Shown here one piece after another: positions 28,501 to 36,046 of a stretch of DNA of 62,128 bases; the first letter of the stretch is position 1, and each line of letters begins with the position of its first letter. Below the pieces are notes generated by a model. It was given only the letters and a program-made list of their open reading frames with translations, made no database searches and had not been told where the DNA came from. The stretch is from Microcoleus sp. FACHB-831 (lineage in GTDB: Bacteria; Cyanobacteriota; Cyanobacteriia; Cyanobacteriales; FACHB-T130). A program made the position numbers and the translations under genes. The stretch is from positions 1 through 62,128 of the forward strand of contig NZ_JACJON010000011.1 of NCBI RefSeq assembly GCF_014695585.1. Reading direction: 5' to 3'.

Positions 28501-29150
28501 GTCTCAAAACCCTCCAAGAACATACCAGTCCAGTTGTTTGTGTTGCCTATAGTCCTGACGGAAAACTGCTAGTAAGCAGCGAGTTTGATGGAATTATCAA
28601 GCTGTGGGACACTCATACTGGGGAATGCTGCCAAACCCTCAGAGGACACGCCAACAGTGTGTGGTCAGTGACGTTTAGTCCTAATGGAGAGTGGTTACTT
28701 AGTGCTAGCTTTGACCAAACCGTTAAACTGTGGTCAGTCTCGACAGGAGAATGTCTTCAGACTTTTACTGGACATGAGATGGCTGTTATGGCTGCTCAAT
28801 TTACCCCAGACGGTCAGTTCATTGTGAGTGGAGGTTTAGATCGCTCCCTTAAACTTTGGGATATCCGCACAGGACAATGCTATCGAACGTTGGCGGGTCA
28901 CTCTGATCTGATCTATACATTGCTCGTTGCCTCTGTTCAACTTGGAGATGAAGCTTCTGCAAGATTCACAGCTATTAGTGGCAGCTTAGATGAAAGTATC
29001 AAATTCTGGGATTTGCAAGCTCACAAGTGCTGGCAAACCTTAAGAACACCTCGCCGCTATGAAGGTATGAAGATCGGAGGCATTCAGGGGCTAACAGACG
29101 CTCAGTGGGAAACATTGAAGGTGTTAGGTGCTGCGTCCCTAGTCAGCTAA
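25506..29150 (+). CDS. NB-ARC STAND protein with 14 WD40 repeats
   Basis: A 1214-aa protein from the ATG at 25506 (AAGG five bases upstream; an in-frame TTG lies just before). Residues 1-85 form an HTH-like helical domain seen in cyanobacterial vWA-MoxR-associated STAND proteins (WAGRSYKEIADQLGYQLDYI). The NB-ARC begins near residue 115; Walker A is GLGGMGKTA at about 142-150 and the sensor GNPLALKIAA follows. From about residue 560 there are 14 WD40 units, each ending in a [IV][KR][LF]W[DNES] motif, enough for two seven-bladed propellers. The repeats vary little, which suggests recent expansion or gene conversion. No effector enzyme domain is visible; the output may be through the N-terminal helices. 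Confidence 0.9.
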   Translation: MAMTGQEALTLVDTLLHSANQHQGLNDVQSEVFLQTWAGRSYKEIADQLGYQLDYIKQVGSQLWRSLSQILGEPVSKRNLQAVLRRYQQSQQAANALPVIQGKQDWGEAPDVSRFYGRQGELQTLETWILEDCCRAIGIFGLGGMGKTALSVKLAQQVQSQFDCVVWRSLQQAPPLELILSEILPIFAGTEVVSDCSINTLMKQLHTKHCLLVLDNVESILQDGNRSGQYQPGYEPYRQLFDRICDEPHQSCLILTGRDKPSGFTIREGKNLPVRSLQLQGLPGEDGQQILIAKGLDATDSQRVALVKYFGGNPLALKIAATTIQTLFGGNSQAFLAQGRAVFSDLWDLLEQQFERLSPLQQQIMYWLAINREGVIVAKLQEEILYKVPWRELLEALEALQARSLIQEAHIETGNGNLTQQPVIMEYVTERFIQTIEQEITTGNLNLFRTHALIEAQTQDYLRDAQIQLILHPLTERLLTHFATPAQLEKHLCQILASLQHQAVTQTGYAGGNLLNLFCYLKTELKGFDFSHLVIRQAYLANAVLHDVDFTNTQISQTVFAETFGGIVGVTFSPDGKHLATSDTKGEIQIWDTCTGEQLIRCRGHQHWTWAVAFSPDGRYLASASDDYLVKLWEVETGLCLQTYKGHTYSVNAVAFSPDGQIIASCGQDATIRLWSVAHVEASLADKFENNPSITNQNPPLPEIQTLMGHQGRVWSIAFSPDGQTLASGGEDCTIRLWDVATGICHSVWQAHSRWVRSVAFSTDGQTLASSSYDQTIKLWDVKTQNCLKILRGHRQAVSAIAFSPDSQQLASSSFDRTVKLWDVQTGECLKTFLGHTNRVWTVAYHPNGQQLASGGDDHATKFWNLKTGRCTKTFKGHTNAVLSLALSPDRSYLASGHEDQTVRLWNIKSGTLVETLREHTNRVWSVAFQPASQHPILASGSADYTIKLWDWELGNCLQTLYGHTSWVWSIAFNPNGTQLASGSYDQTVKLWNISTGECLKTLQEHTSPVVCVAYSPDGKLLVSSEFDGIIKLWDTHTGECCQTLRGHANSVWSVTFSPNGEWLLSASFDQTVKLWSVSTGECLQTFTGHEMAVMAAQFTPDGQFIVSGGLDRSLKLWDIRTGQCYRTLAGHSDLIYTLLVASVQLGDEASARFTAISGSLDESIKFWDLQAHKCWQTLRTPRRYEGMKIGGIQGLTDAQWETLKVLGAASLVS

Positions 29151-29575
29151 AGTACATCGAGACAAGACCTTTATCCGAACACTTCACTTCACCCAATGAG
29201 TTGCTGCCTGAGCTGGCAACAACAATCAAATCCATTCATTGTTTAGTAGACCGACCTCATAGGGGGAAAAGTAACGAAGACACTGTCGGCGAATTCGGAA
29301 AACGCCTAGGCAAGGTCAGTAGACCGAAAAGTTTGGCGATAGCGAAGCGCTGCTGCTTACAGCAGATGTCAGCTCCATCATTCTCCATTGCCGTACCAAG
29401 AGCTAACCGTCTGCGTGATCGGTCTGCAAAACTGCATTTGTTCAAAAGTGCAGTTTTATATTTAGTCATTTTAAAGGTTTTGTACTTTTTCAGTTCTGAA
29501 TATTTGCAAAAATTCAACTCTTCAATATACACTTACTGAATATCTGCCTAATCTCACCGCGTTACTTGTTCAACG
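29151..29575. promoter_or_regulatory. Region upstream of parA, candidate centromere or promoter
   Basis: A 425-base stretch without a convincing gene. It holds an inverted repeat (AAAACTGCA at 29428-29436, TGCAGTTTT at 29449-29457) followed by a T-rich run, which may terminate the WD40 transcript, and two near-identical 12-mers CTGAATATTTGC (29496-29507) and CTGAATATCTGC (29536-29547) 40 bases apart. Repeats just upstream of parA often serve as partner-protein binding sites. Function is inferred from position. Confidence 0.4.
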
Positions 29576-30376
29576 ATGCAGACAGTCAGCTCCATATCCT
29601 TGGCTGGAGGTCAGGGGAAGACGACAATGGTTTTGTTCGTGGCTCGTCTGTTAGCCGTGAAAGGACATACAGTTTTGGCAATCGATGCCGACCCTCAGAG
29701 CAGCTTGACGACTTTCCTGGGTTTCACTGTGGAACCCGATAGCCCCACTCTGCTCGAAGTTCTCAAAAAGCAGGTCGATACTAAGGATGGAATTTACGAG
29801 ACGAGGTACGACAATCTGTTTTTGATTCCCTCTGATGATGCTCTAGACACGGTGCAAGATTATCTGGCAGGTAGCGGCACGGGTGCTTTGACACTGGGGC
29901 GACGGCTCAAAAGTGTTGCCAAGCTCTTTGATTATTGCCTGATCGATGCACCGCCACAGCGATCGCAAATTTCCCTAACGGTAATTGGTGCGTCTGATGG
30001 GTTGATGATTCCGGTTGAAGCTTCGGTAAAAGGCTTACAGTCATTGATTCGCACCCTGGAGTTGATTAACGAACTCAACGAAGAGGATGAAACGTTTGGG
30101 GGGAGGGTTTTGGGTGTAGTTCCGTTTCGCGATCGCTGGGTAGGCTTGCGCCGCACGACGGAAAGTGAGAGCAACATTGAGTCGATGAAGCAAATTACTA
30201 TGCAATGGTTTGAACAGGATTTGGTGCTGCCGTCGATTCGGGAGTCGGAGAAGTTCAAGCAAGCGATTAACCAAGGATTAACGCTGCACGAAATGGGCCA
30301 GGGGGATTTGGCTTATCCAATTGAGGTTCTAGTAGACAAGATTTATTCGTTGGAGAGTAGGCATGACAAATCCTGA
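29576..30376 (+). CDS. parA: ParA-family partition ATPase
   Basis: A 266-aa ParA/Soj-type ATPase. The P-loop is SLAGGQGKTTM, and the switch regions are DADPQSSLT and IDAPPQRS. Canonical ParA proteins have a signature lysine at the start of the deviant Walker A motif (K-G-G-x-G-K-T); here that position is alanine, a form I associate with cyanobacterial plasmid ParAs. No N-terminal HTH is present (type Ib-like size). Translation of the downstream small gene overlaps by 14 bases. Together they would segregate the plasmid on nucleoid DNA. Confidence 0.88.
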   Translation: MQTVSSISLAGGQGKTTMVLFVARLLAVKGHTVLAIDADPQSSLTTFLGFTVEPDSPTLLEVLKKQVDTKDGIYETRYDNLFLIPSDDALDTVQDYLAGSGTGALTLGRRLKSVAKLFDYCLIDAPPQRSQISLTVIGASDGLMIPVEASVKGLQSLIRTLELINELNEEDETFGGRVLGVVPFRDRWVGLRRTTESESNIESMKQITMQWFEQDLVLPSIRESEKFKQAINQGLTLHEMGQGDLAYPIEVLVDKIYSLESRHDKS

Positions 30377-30809
30377 CATTCGTTCGTTGATTACATCCAA
30401 GTCGCGCCCTAAGGTAACTCCCCGCGATGCCTCACTCTCACTTAATCGCTCTAAAGAGGTGGAGGAAGCTTCTGCACTTACTGAAATTAGTGATGCCGAC
30501 GATTCTGCCCAAACTAATGTTGAGCCTCAAGAGTTACAGCGGCTACAGGCGGAGTTAGAAAACCTGCCACAGGTGGGGAAGCGGTTGGCTGTTCATTTAG
30601 AGCAAGGAATCAGAGCTGATTTACTGCGAGTGTGTGAGTCACAGGAGATTACGCCAGAAACGTTTATTGAAGCAGCAATAGCCTTGTTGCAGTCCAAACC
30701 AGAACTGAAAGAGGAAGTAGTAGCGGATGCCAAAGTGCGGTTGCGTGAACGTAAACGAGCTGGATTAGTAAAGAGGACAATGGCACTGGTTCAAAAGTAC
30801 AGCGGTTAA
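30363..30809 (+). CDS. Small ParB-like partner of ParA
   Basis: A 148-aa protein overlapping the end of parA by 14 bases. It has a disordered, basic N-terminus (TSKSRPKVTPRD, able to stimulate the ATPase), a helical centre beginning EPQELQRLQAELENLPQVGK and a basic C-terminus (RLRERKRAGLVKRT). It lacks the classical ParB nuclease fold and HTH. Its place and size fit the small centromere-binding proteins of type Ib systems, with DNA binding not directly visible. The larger ParB-like domain on this plasmid is in the fusion at 59383. Confidence 0.7.
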   Translation: MTNPDIRSLITSKSRPKVTPRDASLSLNRSKEVEEASALTEISDADDSAQTNVEPQELQRLQAELENLPQVGKRLAVHLEQGIRADLLRVCESQEITPETFIEAAIALLQSKPELKEEVVADAKVRLRERKRAGLVKRTMALVQKYSG

Positions 30810-30898
30810 GCTTTAATAAGAAACTTCAGTTGCTCATTGAGGTTTGACTTTACTAAGCTTACGTAGGACTGCAATCTGCTCCCGGCTCAGCATAGAGG

Positions 30899-31051
30899 TC
30901 AATCCTCATCGTCGGTTATCGGCAACGCTGGAGCGTATTGCAAGCCGCGTCGTTTGAGTGCAGCGCGGATAACTGCAATTTCTTGGGCGATACGCCGTCC
31001 TAAAGCCCTGCGGTTGTTGGCTTTGCTCTGGTTCGCTTTGATTGTTCTCAA
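30899..31051 (-). CDS. Possible small basic protein, 50 aa
   Basis: On the minus strand a frame from TTG at 31051 reads MRTIKANQSKANNRRALGRR, IAQEIAVIRAALKRRGLQY and ends in ITDDED. The composition looks coding (basic helix then acidic tail), but there is no ATG or GTG start, and a TAG lies three codons before the TTG. It may be the end of a lost gene. Unknown family. Confidence 0.3.
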   Translation of the reverse strand: MRTIKANQSKANNRRALGRRIAQEIAVIRAALKRRGLQYAPALPITDDED

Positions 31052-31078
31052 GCTTTGTAGATCGCTCTAAACAACTAA

Positions 31079-31102
31079 AGCCACCCTATTAGTAGGATGG
31101 CT
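31079..31102 (-). terminator. Hairpin downstream of the HTH gene
   Basis: AGCCACCCTA and TAGGATGGCT form an imperfect ten-base stem with a short loop. On the minus strand it follows the HTH gene (stop at 31148) by about 45 bases and precedes a T-containing tract, as expected for a terminator. Confidence 0.4.
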
Positions 31103-31147
31103 AGCGAGATAATTTCAAATGGGTATTTACATGGGGTGATGGGATTG

Positions 31148-31450
31148 TTAAGGGTTGTGCTTAGGACAGCACACCGCGTTTAAGAGTTGTTCGGGAATGT
31201 CCTGATAATGCTCCAATAGGAAATCCATCAAAGCGAGATGGCGTAAATCGGCAGGTTGCGGACGGCGGTAGTTTTTACCCCTTCTAAACCAGCGTCGAAC
31301 GGTAGACATGGAACGAGAGCAGATGAAGGCGATCGCTTCGTGATTCACTTGCCATTTGGCGTAGAATTGCTGCGGTGTCATTCCGAGTTGGCAGTATCCG
31401 TAGAGGTCGATTAGGGTTTGCTCTTCTTTGGTGAGAGGAAGGGGTTTCAT
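31148..31450 (-). CDS. HTH-containing small protein, 100 aa
   Basis: Starting at the ATG of 31450 (which overlaps the upstream stop as ATGA), the protein reads MKPLPLTKEEQTLIDLYGY and has a helix-turn-helix-like centre (AIAFICSRSMSTVRRWFRRG) followed by RRPQPADLRHLALMDFLLEH. It is a probable DNA-binding protein. It forms part of a three-gene set on the minus strand that I recall as frequent in cyanobacterial accessory DNA; the function of the set is unknown. Confidence 0.7.
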   Translation of the reverse strand: MKPLPLTKEEQTLIDLYGYCQLGMTPQQFYAKWQVNHEAIAFICSRSMSTVRRWFRRGKNYRRPQPADLRHLALMDFLLEHYQDIPEQLLNAVCCPKHNP

Positions 31451-31656
31451 GCAGCGTCCTCCAGGGGTTCGAGGTCGTTTTCCCAGGCGATATCGGCAAC
31501 TGTCCAAAGGGAACTAGGGGAGAGTTTATCGAACCAGATCAGGTAGCACCACGTCCAAGCGCAGTGGTGGGGAGCAAAGCTGTAGAATCTTCCAATTGCA
31601 ACACCCCAGTCTGTCTTATCCCTGTCAGGAACCCAGTGCAGTTTGTCGCCGTACAA
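31447..31656 (-). CDS. Conserved cyanobacterial small protein, start uncertain
   Basis: The recognisable core is DKLHWVPDRDKTDWGVAIGR, then FYSFAPHHCAWTWCYLIWF, with a C-terminus ending EDAA. Coding character continues upstream of the TTG at 31656 in the same frame (TPPSIDLPANFPNVQTPRYL), but no ATG or GTG occurs before the stop at 31803-31801. The start may be a rare codon or may have been lost; the upstream frame runs into the 20-base inverted repeat at 31729-31748. The stop overlaps the next gene by ATGA. Function unknown. Confidence 0.6.
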   Translation of the reverse strand: MYGDKLHWVPDRDKTDWGVAIGRFYSFAPHHCAWTWCYLIWFDKLSPSSLWTVADIAWENDLEPLEDAA

Positions 31657-31728
31657 GTAGCGAGGGGTCTGAACATTGGGGAAGTTGGCAGGCAGGTCAA
31701 TGGATGGGGGCGTGAATACTCGGTGAAC

Positions 31729-31908
31729 TAACCCTCTTTTGTCACTCTGGGTGATTGCAAACGCTGAAACCCTGATATGGCAAGAGTTCTCGCAATAGGT
31801 CTACATTTTTGAGTTTCTGATAGAAACTCACGCCTCGAATCCTTACGTCTGGAAGCTTTCAGAGTTTAGCTTCGAGCGTGATTTTCCGAGAGTGACAAAA
31901 GAGGGTTA
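31729..31908. repeat. 20-bp inverted repeat pair around a hairpin
   Basis: AGAGTGACAAAAGAGGGTTA occurs on the plus strand at 31889-31908, and its exact reverse complement at 31729-31748. Between them lies a short palindrome (GAGTTTC 31811-31817, GAAACTC 31823-31829). One arm is inside the 3' end of the next gene and the other in the leader of the previous one, so part of this segment may be a small inverted insertion. Confidence 0.7.
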
Positions 31909-32146
31909 AGCTGGGGGATATATCAGTGCTACCGTGACGCAAGGCCTTCAAGTAGCCAGCGATCGCTTTTCCTTTCAGGTTGGCGGTAAAGTCTTGGATG
32001 AGGATGGCGGTTAGGCTTTCGAGTTCGAGTTGGGTTAGGTTCATCCACGCTGCATCGAAGTCAGGGTCGGAGTAGGTTTTTAGGCGGGTGAGAAAAGGCG
32101 CGATCGCAAAATCCTCTAAGGCTTGCTGATAGCCTCTCTGATACAT
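31859..32146 (-). CDS. Conserved cyanobacterial hypothetical protein, 95 aa
   Basis: MYQRGYQQALEDFAIAPFLT begins a helical protein with a middle containing NLTQLELESLTAILIQDFTA. I recall relatives upstream of the two preceding small genes in other cyanobacteria. The C-terminal third (FCHSRKITLEAKL) overlaps the inverted repeat and may be altered. No domain assignment. Membership in a three-gene set with the two genes downstream is likely from order and strand. Confidence 0.6.
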   Translation of the reverse strand: MYQRGYQQALEDFAIAPFLTRLKTYSDPDFDAAWMNLTQLELESLTAILIQDFTANLKGKAIAGYLKALRHGSTDISPSLTLFCHSRKITLEAKL

Positions 32147-32213
32147 ACAGGGGCTGTCACTTCGATAACTTGGTTTGACTATTGTTAGAGTCTCCTTGTA
32201 TTAGGGAGCCAAG

Positions 32214-32249
32214 AGCCAGCGTCGGCTGTAGGAAGGTTAGGCGCTGGCT
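32214..32249. other. Stem-loop in the leader of the 95-aa gene
   Basis: AGCCAGCG and CGCTGGCT form a perfect eight-base stem with a 20-base loop, then TTTGACTTTTT on the plus strand. No plus-strand gene precedes it. It lies in the 233-base gap between two minus-strand genes; I see nothing else there. Confidence 0.4.
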
Positions 32250-32378
32250 TTGACTTTTTGGGAGTTTTATTTAAATACGGCTATTCATAATCCTTTGAGT
32301 TTGTTGTCAACGTGCCTTAGGTATAGAGCAAAATTTTAGCATTTGTCACGGACATTCAATTTTAATTATTAATTTAAT

Positions 32379-32846
32379 TTACTGAGCTTGTTCTAAGTTT
32401 GGGTAGCATCTATTCTCTAGGGCTTCCTCCAATCGTTCAGCAAAATCACGAATATATTCCCTAAGTTCTAGACGCAAACTATCCAATTCCACCTCTTCTT
32501 CTATGTCTCCAATCTTTGTTTCCCACTTACGTAAACGACGAACGAAAACCGAGTATTTTGCTACTACATCTTCTTCTTTAAACTCGCCTTCAATCTCAAT
32601 AATTGTGTTATGCAATTGTTGACAATTCTCACCATCTGTATTAAGTTTTTGTCTCAGCTTTTTAAGGTTTTTAACAAATCCGGTAAGGGGTTCACTCATT
32701 GCATTCATAAACATCTTTGAGTCTGGCAAATCCTCTCCTGCACCTTTGAGTTGTTTAGTATAATTCTGTAGATCTTCAATGCGTTGGCGCAGTTCCTTAA
32801 TAGAAAGGCTTTCATCTCCATTAGGAACAATTGCAACCTGCCCCAT
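32379..32846 (-). CDS. Coiled-coil protein, 155 aa, third gene of the glycosyltransferase operon
   Basis: A wholly helical, acidic protein with long heptad-like stretches (SIKELRQRIEDLQNYTKQLK, ending EDLP; then DSLRLELREYIRDFAERLEE). No catalytic motif, signal or membrane segment. It starts 82 bases after the glycosyltransferase stop on the same strand. It may be an adaptor or oligomerisation partner for the other two products. Family not recognised. Confidence 0.6.
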   Translation of the reverse strand: MGQVAIVPNGDESLSIKELRQRIEDLQNYTKQLKGAGEDLPDSKMFMNAMSEPLTGFVKNLKKLRQKLNTDGENCQQLHNTIIEIEGEFKEEDVVAKYSVFVRRLRKWETKIGDIEEEVELDSLRLELREYIRDFAERLEEALENRCYPNLEQAQ

Positions 32847-32927
32847 TGGCTATACTCATATCAGTAAAATACTTAAACTAATCATAAATTTGAGTTTCTA
32901 AAAACTGTTATTTAAAAAATAAAATCT

Positions 32928-34778
32928 CTAGTAAATATCTTGAAAGACAGCTTCTTCAAGATGAGAAACTAAAGTTGATAGCTGTTGCTCAATTTGGTCA
33001 AATAGCTGCTTAACATTATCTATTTTTTTCGTATATAAACTAGATTTCCTTGACGAGGCTTTCTTCAAAATTAGAATTTCTTGAAAGCATATATCAAGTA
33101 GTCTGTTAGCTCGATTTGCTAGATCATAAGCTTCACTTAGTAGAACAGATTGGCTGCTGTTGCTATACTGCTCACTGAGTTCTCTAATGGTAGTTAAGGT
33201 ATCTCTAATGAAAGTGGGTTTAATTATTCCGTCAAACATTGCAGGATATGGCAAATCTCGCTCTAGTATTCTTTTTAGCTCGGATTTGTCTAAAGATTTT
33301 AAGTGATATTTTATATGTTGTATTAAGTTGATTATTTCCTTCTTAAATTTTGGAACTTCTGGTTTTGGACGCACTGGATGGTTAGCAACTATTTTAAGAT
33401 TAGGCATATCCTGTTTTAATGTGTCAGGTAGTTGATTCTCCCCTTCACTATTTTTTTGTTCTGCCAGAACTATCTCAGAATTAGTTTGAGTAGATTCACT
33501 TCTAGTTTCAATCGTAGATTTATTCTGTAGTAATGTATCAGAATCGGAAATATCTGCTGAGTTATTTCCCTCATAACCGAGTCCCTTAAGAAGTTTGCGA
33601 GCTGTGTTTTCCCATGTCCATAATTCAGATAATTGTTTTTTCAGCGATTTAGCATTTTCTTTTTCTTCTGCTTTGTGCTTGGCTATTTTAAGAAGAACTT
33701 TTGCAACGTCCTCAACACTTTTATCGTTATATTCTTGTCCTTGAGGAGGGCGACGAACCTCAACTGGATGTAAACATCCAATTCCCGCTCCTCCAAGAGT
33801 ATTTTTTACGGCAACGTATAAGCCAGTATTCATTGAAAGAATGAGCGGAACTTCAGCGCTTATTGCCTCCAGACCAGTTAGACCAAAGCCGTCATGAATA
33901 GAGAGCATCATGCAAACAGTCTGACGGCGAAGATGCTCAAACAGTTTTGCTCGATTTTGGTTGTACTGCCAAGGGTGAAGTGGTATGTGTATATCTGTGT
34001 ATTTTTCCACAATTGAGTTGAGTAATTGATACTCCTCGTCTTCTTCACCTTTAAATCCAATCACGGTAAGTTCAGCATCGGCATTAAGCGAGTTTCCAGG
34101 GGTTCCTACTGCTTGTGCAAAACTAGCTACAGCTAGGCTTGTCTGCTTAAGTAAATTGTTCTCTTGTTCAAGCCGTCCAAAAGTGATTGCTGAGAAGCGG
34201 GACGGCGTTATCCACGCTTCTATATCTGCCAGACCAGGCAGAACTTCTATGACTGAGATTTTCTCCCCAACTATGTCACGGGCAAGCTCTTTCAATTTAG
34301 GGCCAACAGCGAACACAGTATGAGCCGCTGATAAGATTTCTCTTTGAGACACAACGTAATGCTCATCGTTTTTAACTTGGAGGGATTTATATGATGCATA
34401 ATCCATATGATGAAACACGGCGACTGAAACCTGATAATATTTCGATAACTCAATAGCTCTCAGTCCAGTCTTCACGTCATGCCCTATCACCCACTTAGGT
34501 TTCATTTCGGACATTAAAAGTCGGCCACGAATATTATCTATATGTGAGTCAAGATCATCTGATGGAGAAACAATGAGAAGTTCTACACCTGATTCCTGAG
34601 CATCTTGACCCTCATTGGCTTTTTTTCCTTCATCAACAATGCAAACGACTTTTAAGTCAGAATGGCCTAATTTAGCCAATAGTTTAGCCAAAGCTTTACA
34701 GAGATCGTAGTTGAAAGAATTGATTCCTCCGTGGCGCGTTCCCCAAGCTGTTGCGAGAAATACGAGGCATTCACTCAT
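32928..34778 (-). CDS. GT4-type glycosyltransferase with C-terminal helical extension
   Basis: About 616 aa from the ATG at 34778 (14 bases after the upstream stop). The N-terminus reads MSECLVFLATAWGTRHGGIN, the glycine-rich start of GT-B glycosyltransferases, and the C-terminal sugar-nucleotide half contains SIHDGFGLTGLEAISAEVP, the E-x7-E-like donor site. After about residue 400 there is a low-complexity linker and then about 140 residues of helices with coiled-coil character. Exopolysaccharide genes are absent nearby, and similar glycosyltransferase domains with the W-G-T-x-H-G-G start occur with STAND or TPR modules in conflict genes. The acceptor is unknown; it might be a protein. Confidence 0.75.
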   Translation of the reverse strand: MSECLVFLATAWGTRHGGINSFNYDLCKALAKLLAKLGHSDLKVVCIVDEGKKANEGQDAQESGVELLIVSPSDDLDSHIDNIRGRLLMSEMKPKWVIGHDVKTGLRAIELSKYYQVSVAVFHHMDYASYKSLQVKNDEHYVVSQREILSAAHTVFAVGPKLKELARDIVGEKISVIEVLPGLADIEAWITPSRFSAITFGRLEQENNLLKQTSLAVASFAQAVGTPGNSLNADAELTVIGFKGEEDEEYQLLNSIVEKYTDIHIPLHPWQYNQNRAKLFEHLRRQTVCMMLSIHDGFGLTGLEAISAEVPLILSMNTGLYVAVKNTLGGAGIGCLHPVEVRRPPQGQEYNDKSVEDVAKVLLKIAKHKAEEKENAKSLKKQLSELWTWENTARKLLKGLGYEGNNSADISDSDTLLQNKSTIETRSESTQTNSEIVLAEQKNSEGENQLPDTLKQDMPNLKIVANHPVRPKPEVPKFKKEIINLIQHIKYHLKSLDKSELKRILERDLPYPAMFDGIIKPTFIRDTLTTIRELSEQYSNSSQSVLLSEAYDLANRANRLLDICFQEILILKKASSRKSSLYTKKIDNVKQLFDQIEQQLSTLVSHLEEAVFQDIY

Positions 34779-34792
34779 AGCCTTGAAATTTA

Positions 34793-35515
34793 TTAGTAAA
34801 ATGGAATAAATGCTGTGTCTGTCAGATCTTTCTCTAGTCTTGCAGATTTGTATCCATATGTTGAAGGTGACTGTAAGGTAACAATTAGACAAAACTGTTT
34901 TTTATTTCCAAATTTCTTTCTCAAAAAATTATCATAATTTTGAATTAAATAGTGAATAGCTCCCTGATTACTTCTTGCTGTCTGTCCACAAATTAAAATC
35001 ACAGGATGAGAAGTAGAACTAGGATAAAGTCTTGCCAAAACAGCGTGTTCGGTATTGTTTTTCTCATATCTAAATTTCTCGTCTTTGGTAACAATCGCAA
35101 TATTATCGGAGTCACCTGGTGCGTAAGGTTTCAGATGAATCCCCTTGAGAAAATTTTCTAAATGTACTTTGGTTCTCTGATTGGAGTCCGGACCACCTAT
35201 ACAAAATTCAGTCGTACCTCCAGCAGGTTCCAGTATTTCGTCGAAGGGAGCAATAAATAATTGGGAGCCAATTTCATCTACAAGCCTAACAACTTGAATC
35301 AACGTCTGTACGTCTGAATGAGACATTGTATTCGGGCTTTTAGGATTATGATTCATCACGGCAAGGCATCTTTCTTTTGGTAAAAGGCCAAAAAAGGCAG
35401 CCCTCCGATTTAGAATTCTGGATTTGCGTAGCTTTTCCCATAGCCAAACAGCAAGGGCTGTTATAATGCTTGTTAAAATACCAACTACAAAGTTTTCAAT
35501 AACTGATGGAGACAT
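34793..35515 (-). CDS. Membrane-anchored protein of unknown fold, first gene of the operon
   Basis: From the ATG at 35515 (a TTG at 35530 extends it slightly) the protein starts MSPSVIENFVVGILTSIITA, a single N-terminal membrane segment followed by basic residues (WEKLRKSRILNRRA). The soluble part has an alpha/beta pattern with distinctive stretches: FCIGGPDSNQRT, EHAVLARLY, PVILICGQTARSNQGAIHYL and SPSTYGYKSARL. I do not recognise the family. The glycine- and threonine-rich loops could bind a nucleotide. It is a candidate sensor that tethers the glycosyltransferase system to the membrane. Confidence 0.65.
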   Translation of the reverse strand: MSPSVIENFVVGILTSIITALAVWLWEKLRKSRILNRRAAFFGLLPKERCLAVMNHNPKSPNTMSHSDVQTLIQVVRLVDEIGSQLFIAPFDEILEPAGGTTEFCIGGPDSNQRTKVHLENFLKGIHLKPYAPGDSDNIAIVTKDEKFRYEKNNTEHAVLARLYPSSTSHPVILICGQTARSNQGAIHYLIQNYDNFLRKKFGNKKQFCLIVTLQSPSTYGYKSARLEKDLTDTAFIPFY

Positions 35516-35612
35516 TGAACCTGAAGCCAATAGGGTTGTAGTGGAATTCAGTGCAGTCGTCTGACGATTTCGCTCACTCGTACAGCATTAATGCCAACAA
35601 CATCATAATCTA

Positions 35613-35642
35613 GTAGATGAATTGTCAGACTGACTCATCTAC
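35613..35642. terminator. Hairpin after the metallopeptidase pseudogene
   Basis: GTAGATGA (35613-35620) and TCATCTAC (35635-35642) form a perfect stem, with GTCA and TGAC pairing inside. It lies between the pseudogene stop and the start of the membrane-protein gene and could terminate either direction. Confidence 0.35.
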
Positions 35643-35710
35643 CACTTAAAGGTTCTGAGGTTCTCTCGCAAGCGTTGATGAATGCGAGAGAACCCACGTC
35701 TCACCCATCC

Positions 35711-36046
35711 CTAAAGGTTATAACTCACTCCATTCTGAGCTAGCCACTGCTTACGTTGGCGAAGCCCGCCGTAGGCATCGCACCAATCACTCACAACCCG
35801 CTCCACCCTAGCCCAGAATGCAGTAGTATGATGCGGTTCAATCAAATGCACCAACTCATGAACCACCACATACTCAATCATGGTTCGCGGCAGCATTGCC
35901 ACTCGCCAATGAAAATATAAGTCTCCCTTGTGTCCGCAGGAACCCCGGCGCTAGCCTAACTCGCGTACCTGAACCGACCGAGGAGAAGCTTCAACACGAT
36001 TGACAAAAGCAGCAATCTGCATATCTAAAATCTGACGAAGGCGATC
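35711..36046 (-). pseudogene. YgjP/WLM-type metallopeptidase remnant with in-frame TAG
   Basis: The 3' part reads MLPRTMIEYVVVHELVHLIE from 35902, with the zinc motif HELVH, and ends at 35711. In the same frame upstream, codons give RLRQILDMQIAAFVNRVEA, then a TAG at 35953-35951, then RRGSCGHKGDLYFHWRVAML. The family normally has an aromatic residue (VRELGYRWGSCG) where the TAG sits. The 5' end breaks off at a HIP1 site and passes into an unrelated repeat. Homologues usually accompany type I restriction genes. A second decayed copy lies at 39891-40330. Confidence 0.8.

Noticed and set aside
29105-29539. 144-aa frame overlapping the end of the WD40 gene
   Set aside because: It starts inside the WD40 gene in another phase, lacks a ribosome-binding site, and its composition is not protein-like.
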